Below are positions 1-5,765 of a DNA stretch of 9,376 nt, one piece after another. The DNA lies in assembly GCA_046727435.1 (NCBI GenBank), contig JBKPCR010000154.1, forward strand, positions 1 to 9,376, in the 5' to 3' direction. Each line of letters begins with the position of its first letter. Position 1 is the stretch's first letter. The translations under genes were made by a program, and so were the position numbers. The notes under the pieces are model-generated. The model was not told the DNA's origin. It ran no database searches and was given only the letters and a program-made list of their open reading frames with translations. This DNA is from CAVPRW01 sp046727435 [NCBI: bacterium] (GTDB taxonomy: Bacteria; Tectomicrobia; Entotheonellia; J063).

Positions 1-1680
1 GCCATCAAGAATTCGTCTGCCGCAGTCGTTCTGGGCTATTTTTTTCACATGAGCGAAGCCGACCTCGATTACCAACTCGAACAGAACGAAATAGACCAAC
101 AGCTCAAACGCATTAGTGCTTCAAAATACCCTTTCATCATCTATACAGAACGACCAGCGGACGTTGTTCCCTTTATCAAAGCCTATGCCCCTGAGAGCAA
201 TCTCGAAATGTTCACCGAGTCGGCCGCCTCCGCGGGCTATTTCACCACGACGAGTGATCCGGATGGTGTGGTGCGATGGATGCCGCTCATGGTCCAGGCC
301 GGCGAGGATCTCTTCCCTCCTCTGGCGGTATCGACTGCCTGGCACTACCTGGGCAGGCCTCAACTGACAGTGAAGGTGGGGCGCTACGGGGTGGAAGGGA
401 TACAGATGGGAGACCGGTTCATACCCACCGACGAAAGCGGTCAACTGCTCATCAACTACCTCGGCCCACAGAAGACCTTTCCCCATGTTTCCATCACCGA
501 TATCCTCAGCGGCAAGTTCGCCAGCGGGACATTTACTGACAAAATCGTGCTGGTGGGGGCCACAGCCATAGGCATCCATGACCTGAGGAGCATACCCTTC
601 AGCCCAGTATATCCTGGCATAGAGATTCAGGCCACCGTCGTCGACAATATCCTGACCCAAAACTTCCTCACGAGACCCAAGTGGTCGAAGATCTACGACC
701 TGCTCGCCATCATCACACTGGGCGCGCTGCTCGGCATCGCCCTGCCGCGGATGAGCCCTCTCAAGGCGCCTTTGTGTGCGATGGGACTGTTCATCTTGCA
801 CATCTTCATCGCCCGCTGGCTTTTTGTACAGGCCGGGGTATGGCTCAACATCGTCTACCCCCTGTTGGTTCTTGCGACGACGTATACGGTTCTTACGGTG
901 TATTATTACGTCACTGAACACCTAGAAAAAGGCAGGATGGACGAAGAGTTGAAAATTGCCCATGACATTCAGATGAGCATGTTGCCGCGTAAGGCACCTC
1001 AGATTGAGGGATTCACGGTAGCTGCAAGATGCATCCCAGCCAGGGAGGTGGGCGGGGATTTCTACGATTTTATCGAAGTCCGTACCAATGGAACGGCTGA
1101 CCGGTTAGGGATCGTCATTGGCGACGTTTCGGGCAAGGCAGTGTCAGGGGCCCTGGTGATGGCTGCCTCCAGAAGCATTTTTCGGATTCTGACGGAGACT
1201 TATGCGTCTGTCGAGCAGCTGATGGCTATCGCCAATACCCTTCTCAATCGCGATATCAAAAAAGGGATGTTCGTGGCTCTGGCCTATACAGTATTTTATC
1301 CCCAACAAAAGATGCTGACCCTCTCAAACGCCGGGCAGACTCAGCCCATCCTTTGTCCTGGTGACAAATCCAAGCCTGTCTATATCGACACTCCCGGAGA
1401 TAAATTCCCGCTGGGGATCCTCAAGAAATGCCGTTATCAAGAAACTCAGGTATCCTTGAATCCAGGGGATACCCTGGTGTTTTACACCGATGGGGTGGTG
1501 GAGGCGATGAACAACAAGCGAGAATTATATGGATTTGAGCGATTTATGACCTCGATCGAGAGAGGCAGGGAATTGGATGCCGATGCCCTCTTGGAAAAGC
1601 TCATGGATGATGTCGCGCGTTATGCTGGCGATAGCGAACAACATGACGATCTGACGATCGTGGTGGTGAAGGTGGAATGA
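1..1680 (+). CDS. CHASE2-domain membrane protein with SpoIIE/PP2C-type serine phosphatase domain (5' partial)
   Basis: Sensor phosphatase expected to dephosphorylate a STAS-domain antagonist in a partner-switching pathway. The frame is open from base 1; the 16 codons before the first Met (base 49) end in GYFFH, a CHASE2-like stretch, so the true start lies upstream and the N-terminal signal/membrane segment is missing. Counting from base 1: CHASE2 sensor (extracytoplasmic in this family) about 1-220; three membrane helices about 234-249, 257-276 and 281-304; a short linker; then the SpoIIE phosphatase about 315-559. Metal-binding aspartates are present in GGDFYD (D353), GDVSGK (D375), YTDGVVEA (D497) and QHDDLT (D549/D550). 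The usual GDVSGKG is GDVSGKA here, a mild deviation. The 3' neighbours encode a matching kinase and STAS protein. Domain assignment is firm; the sensed signal is unknown. Confidence 0.93.
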   Translation, partial: AIKNSSAAVVLGYFFHMSEADLDYQLEQNEIDQQLKRISASKYPFIIYTERPADVVPFIKAYAPESNLEMFTESAASAGYFTTTSDPDGVVRWMPLMVQAGEDLFPPLAVSTAWHYLGRPQLTVKVGRYGVEGIQMGDRFIPTDESGQLLINYLGPQKTFPHVSITDILSGKFASGTFTDKIVLVGATAIGIHDLRSIPFSPVYPGIEIQATVVDNILTQNFLTRPKWSKIYDLLAIITLGALLGIALPRMSPLKAPLCAMGLFILHIFIARWLFVQAGVWLNIVYPLLVLATTYTVLTVYYYVTEHLEKGRMDEELKIAHDIQMSMLPRKAPQIEGFTVAARCIPAREVGGDFYDFIEVRTNGTADRLGIVIGDVSGKAVSGALVMAASRSIFRILTETYASVEQLMAIANTLLNRDIKKGMFVALAYTVFYPQQKMLTLSNAGQTQPILCPGDKSKPVYIDTPGDKFPLGILKKCRYQETQVSLNPGDTLVFYTDGVVEAMNNKRELYGFERFMTSIERGRELDADALLEKLMDDVARYAGDSEQHDDLTIVVVKVE

Positions 1681-1742
1681 AGGAACTCAAAAATCCCCAA
1701 GCGGGTGGCCCTCAATGGATTCCCCTACAGGGGCAGTGACAC

Positions 1743-1802
1743 TGGCGCCTCGCCCTGGGGTCTTGCCGGTGACGTTTTGAGGTTGGTAACGAGGCGCCAA
1801 CC
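1743..1802. repeat. Overlapping inverted repeats at the promoter of the kinase-STAS-cyclase genes
   Basis: A perfect 10-bp inverted repeat has arms TGGCGCCTCG (1743-1752) and CGAGGCGCCA (1790-1799), 37 bases apart. A second pair, GGTTGG (1781-1786) and CCAACC (1797-1802), is nested and shares bases with the right arm, so the two cannot fold together. The right arms lie in the spacer of the candidate promoter and GGTTGG covers part of its -35 box. It could be an operator or a transcript hairpin downstream of the phosphatase gene. There is no U-tract, so a simple intrinsic terminator is unlikely. Confidence 0.5.
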
Positions 1803-1811
1803 GGCTATAAT
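1783..1811 (+). promoter_or_regulatory. Sigma70-type promoter for the kinase-STAS-cyclase genes
   Basis: A -35 box TTGGTA (1783-1788, 4 of 6 to consensus) and a perfect -10 box TATAAT (1806-1811) are separated by the optimal 17 bp. The start of transcription would fall near 1818, giving a leader of about 80 bases before the kinase gene at 1899. It suggests that the downstream genes can be expressed independently of the membrane phosphatase. Confidence 0.6.
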
Positions 1812-1898
1812 AAGCGCTCAGTTAAACCACAGAGCCGTCATCCGGCGGGCAGCGATGCCTTGTCGATATGTGTCACCTAACGGCGAGGGGCACACTCT

Positions 1899-2336
1899 AT
1901 GGAGTTAGGAACAAATTTAGAGCTGCATGTCCCCAGCGTGCCGGGCTTTGAAAAGGTCGCGATGGATTTTGCAGCCTCCGTGGCGAAGATGATGAAATTT
2001 CCCGATGACCGCATCGACGATTTGAAGACCGCGGTGGCTGAGGCCTGCATAAATGCCATTGAACACGGCAATAGCCTAGACGCCAGCATTAAAGTCGGTA
2101 TCAGTCTCACGGTAGAGGAGTCCAAACTCCAGGTGGCTGTATGGGATGAGGGCACAGGGATCGGTCAGATCAATCCACCCAGCATCGAGGGTACGCTGGC
2201 GAGCAAAAAAAGGCCGCGAGGGTGGGGGATTTTCTTAATCAAGAATTTGATGGACGAAGTAGAATTTGAGACCACTCCCGGGAAAGGGAACGTCGTCAGG
2301 ATGGTGATCCATCTGGAGAGAAAGTCCCCCCATTAA
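1899..2336 (+). CDS. RsbW/SpoIIAB-like serine-protein kinase (anti-sigma-factor-type GHKL ATPase)
   Basis: Small cytoplasmic GHKL-fold kinase of 145 residues, the usual size for RsbW/SpoIIAB proteins. In this family it phosphorylates a STAS antagonist on Ser/Thr and binds either that antagonist or a target protein. The N box is at 42-58 (AVAEACINAIEHGN; E48 and N52 expected for Mg-ATP and catalysis), the G1 box is WDEGTGI (82-88) and the ATP lid/G2 box is RGWGIFLI (107-114). W109 replaces the more common Leu or Arg of RGxG. The ATG is supported by GAGGGG (1885-1890) eight bases upstream. The STAS gene follows after 73 bp. No sigma factor gene lies in the window, so the target is not shown; calling it an anti-sigma factor would be inference. 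Confidence 0.9.
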   Translation: MELGTNLELHVPSVPGFEKVAMDFAASVAKMMKFPDDRIDDLKTAVAEACINAIEHGNSLDASIKVGISLTVEESKLQVAVWDEGTGIGQINPPSIEGTLASKKRPRGWGIFLIKNLMDEVEFETTPGKGNVVRMVIHLERKSPH

Positions 2337-2363
2337 GGTGGCCCCTGGAAGCCTCACCCCGTG

Positions 2364-2398
2364 GGAGTCCACAGAGTGGTACTCCTCCAATATGGAGG
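2364..2398 (+). promoter_or_regulatory. Two mutually exclusive leader hairpins, one masking the STAS ribosome-binding site
   Basis: Hairpin A pairs GGAGT-CCAC (2364-2372) with GTGG-ACTCC (2376-2385), with loop AGA and one bulged T (2380). Hairpin B pairs CCTCCA (2384-2389) with TGGAGG (2393-2398) around a 3-base loop. The arm TGGAGG contains the GGAGG Shine-Dalgarno of the STAS start at 2410. A and B share bases 2384-2385, so forming A should loosen B. Ribosomes ending the kinase gene at 2336, or a bound factor, could shift the balance. The pairing is seen in the sequence; the regulatory role is inferred. Confidence 0.45.
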
Positions 2399-2409
2399 CA
2401 CAGTACACG

Positions 2410-2754
2410 ATGAGCAATGCTATCGAGATATCCATTCGCAATAGAGGGGATGTTGCCGTTATCGACATCAAAGGCGATGTCACAGCTTTTACGGGAGAAG
2501 CGATTGAAGATGCATACCAACAGGTGAGCATAGATGGATCACGTAAGATATTATTTGTCTTTGATAACAAATGCTATATTAACAGCGGTGGCATCGCTAT
2601 TCTGATTGGCATTGTGGGTGAAAGCCAAGAACGCGAACAAACTATACGCATTACCGGTCTATCGGATCACTTTCACAAAATCTTCGATATGGTTGGGCTG
2701 GCTAGATACATCAAAATCTTTCTGTCAGAAGAGGCTGCCCTGGGAGGGTTTTAA
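2410..2754 (+). CDS. STAS-domain antagonist (SpoIIAA/RsbV-like phosphorylatable switch protein)
   Basis: A 114-residue single-domain STAS protein, expected to be the phospho-switch between the kinase just upstream and the membrane phosphatase. It opens with a beta-rich segment (DVAVIDIKGDVTAF, 14-27). The conserved phosphoacceptor loop is CYINSGGIAIL, with S59 at the position phosphorylated in SpoIIAA/RsbV. The C-terminal part (KIFDMVGLARYIKIF) is typical of STAS helix 4 and the last strand. The frame stays open back to a GTG at 2338, but residues there do not resemble STAS. The ATG at 2410 has GGAGG (2394-2398) 11 bases upstream, a slightly long spacing; an ATG at 2392 overlaps that site. 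The next gene begins at the base after this stop, implying tight co-translation. Confidence 0.9.
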   Translation: MSNAIEISIRNRGDVAVIDIKGDVTAFTGEAIEDAYQQVSIDGSRKILFVFDNKCYINSGGIAILIGIVGESQEREQTIRITGLSDHFHKIFDMVGLARYIKIFLSEEAALGGF

Positions 2755-4449
2755 TTGTGGAGCGAAATCGTGGAAGATGATATCCCGCTGTCAGCAACAC
2801 AGCTCTTCACGGAAGCAGAGCAGTCAGAGCGAGAGTTGGAGAAGCGGGTCTTCCATCTCAAAACTCTGTATGATATGAGCCAGGTGATCGGAGCCTTGCG
2901 AGAACCTGAGCAGATTATGAAAAACCTGCTGATGATGGTGATAGGGACATTTGGCGCCCGTAAAGGCGTTATTTTCCTTGTCGATGTTCAGAGGGGGCGT
3001 CTTGAGACGGTAACGCAGAGAGGTCTGGGTAAAGCCTCGCTGGAGGCATTATCGCAGGCCATACTAGCGGGCTCTTTTGCAGAGATCAAAGATCTAAGGG
3101 ACATCCAGATTCTGGATGACAGCGAGAAAATCCAAAAGGCCGGGAAGAAGATATTTGCTTTGCTCTCATCCACTCATATGAAGCTATGGATTCCCTTTGC
3201 CGTCAATGAGAGCTTCCAGGGTGGGATTGGCTTGGGGGACAAGCTGTCGGGCGAGTCGTATACTCCGGACGATCAAGAGTTACTCAGTACCATCGCCAAT
3301 CAGTTGACGGTCGCTCTTGACAATGCTTTGGCCTATATGGAGATTCACCGACTCAATGTCGGGTTAGAGGCCAAGGTGCGGGAACGGACCGTAGAGCTGC
3401 GCGAGGCGAATCACCAGCTTGAGCTGCATAACCGGTTTATTCGCGAGACCTTTGGCCGCTATGTTTCCAATGAAGTGGTCGCCAGCTTGCTGGAATCTCC
3501 CGAACGATTACAATTGGGCGGGGAAAAGCGGAAGGTAACGATTTTGATGTCCGATTTGCGGGGCTTTACGTCGCTGGCGGAGCGCTTGGCGCCGGAACAA
3601 GTCGTGAGCATCATCAATCGATATCTGAGCACCATGGTCGATACCATCCTACAGTACCAGGGCACCATTAATGAGTTCATCGGCGATGCGATTCTGGTCA
3701 TCTTCGGTGCCCCAGTCTCCCGGGAAGACGATGCCCGCCGGGCGGCGGCCTGCGCCGTGGCGATGCAGTTGGCCATGGCGTCGGTCAATGCCGAGAATAG
3801 ACGGGAGGGGTTGTCCGAAGTGGAAATGGGCATTGGGATAGACACCGGGGAAGTGGTAGTAGGGAATATTGGATCGCATAAACGCACGAAATACGGTGTC
3901 GTGGGAAGTTGTGTAAACCTGACCTCCCGCATAGAGTCCTATACCATCGGTGGCCAGATCCTGATCTCCGAGGCTACGCGGCAAGAAGCAGGGCCTTTTT
4001 TAAAGATAGCTGAGCGCCTAAAGATCGAAGCAAAGGGGTTAGAACAGCCGATCGCCCTCTACGAGCTACAGGGCATTGGCGGGGAGCACAATCTCTTTCT
4101 CCCTGAGACAGAAGACATGCTCGCTGCTCTCCCAGAAGAGCTCCTTGTCCGGTATACCTTGCTCGAAGGGAAGTATCCCGGTGGAGCCCCGTTCACGGGG
4201 AGATTGGTGAAGCTGTCAGCCAGGGGAGCAGAGATACACTCCGAACATCCAGTCCCCCCATGGAGCAATCTCAAGATGCAGCTCATCGGCAGCAACAGAG
4301 AAAAGATCCCGGGAGATTTCTACGGGAAGGTCGTGTGGAGACCAACAGCGAGTCGTATAGGGTTTTTTCTGCGCTTCACGTCCATATCACCAGAAGTGAC
4401 GACGTTCTTGCAGGGTCTCTTAGTGTCTTCTCCCGGTAACACTGCCTAG
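2755..4449 (+). CDS. GAF domain - class III adenylate/guanylate cyclase - PilZ-like protein
   Basis: Cytoplasmic multidomain cyclase of 564 residues making a cyclic nucleotide from NTP. Order: GAF about 38-200; signalling helix/coiled coil about 201-250 with the linker FGRYVSNEVV (233-242); class III catalytic domain about 258-440; PilZ-like domain about 463-555. Metal-binding D267 (MSDLRGF) and D311 (FIGDAI) and transition-state N388 and R392 (VNLTSR) are present, so it should be active as a homodimer. The purine-selecting positions hold E307 and G381 rather than the Lys and Thr/Asp of adenylate cyclases; Glu is the guanylate-cyclase-type residue. The PilZ-like part has KLSARGAEI, lacking the Asp/Asn of (D/N)xSxxG and a clear RxxxR. 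The TTG start abuts the STAS stop and has GGAGGG (2743-2748) six bases upstream; the next GTG (2770) is too far from it. Confidence 0.9.
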   Translation: MWSEIVEDDIPLSATQLFTEAEQSERELEKRVFHLKTLYDMSQVIGALREPEQIMKNLLMMVIGTFGARKGVIFLVDVQRGRLETVTQRGLGKASLEALSQAILAGSFAEIKDLRDIQILDDSEKIQKAGKKIFALLSSTHMKLWIPFAVNESFQGGIGLGDKLSGESYTPDDQELLSTIANQLTVALDNALAYMEIHRLNVGLEAKVRERTVELREANHQLELHNRFIRETFGRYVSNEVVASLLESPERLQLGGEKRKVTILMSDLRGFTSLAERLAPEQVVSIINRYLSTMVDTILQYQGTINEFIGDAILVIFGAPVSREDDARRAAACAVAMQLAMASVNAENRREGLSEVEMGIGIDTGEVVVGNIGSHKRTKYGVVGSCVNLTSRIESYTIGGQILISEATRQEAGPFLKIAERLKIEAKGLEQPIALYELQGIGGEHNLFLPETEDMLAALPEELLVRYTLLEGKYPGGAPFTGRLVKLSARGAEIHSEHPVPPWSNLKMQLIGSNREKIPGDFYGKVVWRPTASRIGFFLRFTSISPEVTTFLQGLLVSSPGNTA

Positions 4450-4484
4450 TTGGGGTTTGGTCCTCTGAGTAGGTGGCCCTCCGG

Positions 4485-4512
4485 TTGACATCACCTTGGG
4501 CGCCGCTATACT
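4485..4512 (+). promoter_or_regulatory. Near-consensus sigma70 promoter for queF
   Basis: Perfect -35 box TTGACA (4485-4490), 16-bp spacer and -10 box TATACT (4507-4512, 5 of 6). Transcription would start near 4519, leaving about 62 bases of leader before the GTG at 4582. It separates queF from the cyclase gene that ends at 4449. Confidence 0.75.
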
Positions 4513-4530
4513 GTCAGACGTTATACGGTG

Positions 4531-4555
4531 TGCCATCGAGCTGGTGAGCATGGCA
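4531..4555 (+). promoter_or_regulatory. Leader hairpin upstream of queF
   Basis: TGCCAT (4531-4536) pairs with ATGGCA (4550-4555). Inside, GCT (4540-4542) pairs with AGC (4547-4549) around the loop GGTG; CGA (4537-4539) is bulged. This makes nine base pairs starting about 12 bases after the predicted transcription start. GGCAA (4552-4556) could instead pair with TTGCC (4575-4579), enclosing the GAGAG ribosome-binding site, so a two-state leader is conceivable. It does not match the preQ1-I aptamer pattern I know, so a riboswitch is not claimed. Confidence 0.4.
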
Positions 4556-4581
4556 AGAATCAATGGATTGAGAGTTGCCTA

Positions 4582-4989
4582 GTGGAAACATCGAGTACGG
4601 GCACAGGCTACACCGATGAGCATGCACGTGCTGGAATCGATGCAGAGCTTCCAGCCATTGATGTGTGGCCGAATCAATTTCGCGGCTACGAGATCACCAT
4701 CGCCATCCCCGAGTATACGTCGATTTGTCCAAAGACGGGATTGCCCGACCTCGGCACGATCACCATCCGGTATATGCCCGGCGAGCAGTGTCTGGAATTG
4801 AAAGCGCTCAAATATTACATCCTGGCTTATCGCAATCTCGGGATTTTCTACGAGAACGCCGTCAATCGCATCCTACGGGACATCGTAGCGGCCTGCCAGC
4901 CGGTCCGGGCGGTGGTGACTGGCGAGTTTAACGTCCGTGGCGGCATGCGCACGGTCATCGAGGCCACATATCCGCTCCCCTCGCTTTAG
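4582..4989 (+). CDS. queF: NADPH-dependent 7-cyano-7-deazaguanine (preQ0) reductase, short type
   Basis: Reduces the nitrile of preQ0 to the aminomethyl group of preQ1 with two NADPH, the last free-base step before insertion into tRNA in queuosine biosynthesis. With the chosen start it is 135 residues, a short single-domain QueF of the tunnelling fold. Catalytic C49 lies in YTSICPKTGLPD, D56 is the partner acid, and the family signature (E-S/L-K-S/A-LK) appears as CLELKALKYY (70-79, E72); E91 in FYEN fits the substrate-binding Glu. The frame is open back to GTG 4528, but that codon lacks a ribosome-binding site, sits at the predicted leader hairpin and adds no family-like residues. GTG 4582 has GAGAG (4570-4574) seven bases upstream. 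No other queuosine gene is in the window. Function is firm; the start is moderately sure. Confidence 0.92.
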   Translation: METSSTGTGYTDEHARAGIDAELPAIDVWPNQFRGYEITIAIPEYTSICPKTGLPDLGTITIRYMPGEQCLELKALKYYILAYRNLGIFYENAVNRILRDIVAACQPVRAVVTGEFNVRGGMRTVIEATYPLPSL

Positions 4990-5765
4990 TACATCACCAA
5001 CCCGCCATCGACATTGAACGCTTGCCCGGTAATCTGATCGGCGTCGGACGACGCCAGGAAGGCTGCCATAGCCGCGATGTCGTCCGGCTGGTTGCGGCGC
5101 CCGATGGGAATCTGCGCCTCGCGGGTCTTAATGGCCTCGTCGACCGATACCCCCATGAGCTTGGCGCGCCCGGCGGTCGCCATCAGCGACATGTCGGTGA
5201 CGGTGGTGCCGGGACAGACGGCGTTGACGTTGATGTTATAGGGGGCGAGCACTGCCGCCGCGCTCTTGGTCATATGAATCACCCCCGCTTTGCTCACCCC
5301 ATAGTGTAAGAAGTGCGGCTCGGGTTGCTTGCCAGAAATCGAGGCGGTATTGACGATCTTGCCGCTACGGCGTTTGACCATTTCGCGCGCCACAGCCTGC
5401 ATGACGAAAAAGACGCCTTTGGTGTTGACATCTAGGATGAAATCCCAGTCAGCCTCGGTGATGTCGAACATGTCTTGGAATCGCAGCACACCGGCATTGT
5501 TGCACAGCACATCGATGCGCTTGAAGTGCTCGACGCACTGGCCAACCATGCGCTGAATGTCAGACTGCTGCGTCACATCCACCTTGAGCCCAAGACATGG
5601 TTGTCCCAATTCCTGAACCGCTGCCGCCGTGCTCTCCGCCAACGCTGGCTCGATATCTGCCGCCACGATATGCGCGCCCTCCTGCGCAAATCGCAGTGCC
5701 ATCGCCCGTCCAATACCACGGCCGGCTCCTGTTATCAGCACCACGTTGTCGCTGAATCGTGCCAT
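4986..5765 (-). CDS. Short-chain dehydrogenase/reductase (classical SDR, probably NAD-dependent)
   Basis: A 259-residue classical SDR of FabG-like size, an NAD(P)-dependent alcohol/ketone oxidoreductase. The cofactor motif TGAGRGIG is at 12-19, D37 ends the second strand (VAADIE), which favours NAD(H) over NADP(H), and NNAG is at 89-92. The catalytic set N114, S142, Y155 and K159 (YGVSK) is complete. The C-terminal ITGQAFNVDGG motif is present. The substrate cannot be read from sequence; fatty-acid, sugar-alcohol and hydroxy-acid dehydrogenases share this pattern. The ATG has GGAG eight bases upstream, inside the end of dinB; the two genes overlap by 31 bp and are probably translationally coupled. 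The stop overlaps the convergent queF stop by 4 bases, with no terminator between. Confidence 0.93.
   Translation of the reverse strand: MARFSDNVVLITGAGRGIGRAMALRFAQEGAHIVAADIEPALAESTAAAVQELGQPCLGLKVDVTQQSDIQRMVGQCVEHFKRIDVLCNNAGVLRFQDMFDITEADWDFILDVNTKGVFFVMQAVAREMVKRRSGKIVNTASISGKQPEPHFLHYGVSKAGVIHMTKSAAAVLAPYNINVNAVCPGTTVTDMSLMATAGRAKLMGVSVDEAIKTREAQIPIGRRNQPDDIAAMAAFLASSDADQITGQAFNVDGGLVMY

Noticed and set aside
1705-1908. 67-codon + strand ORF between the phosphatase and kinase genes
   Set aside because: No ribosome-binding site, low-complexity composition without family resemblance, and it contains the promoter and inverted repeats and overlaps the kinase start.
2338-2409. Earlier GTG start for the STAS protein
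   Set aside because: The 24 extra residues do not look like STAS, no Shine-Dalgarno precedes GTG 2338, and GGAGG supports ATG 2410.
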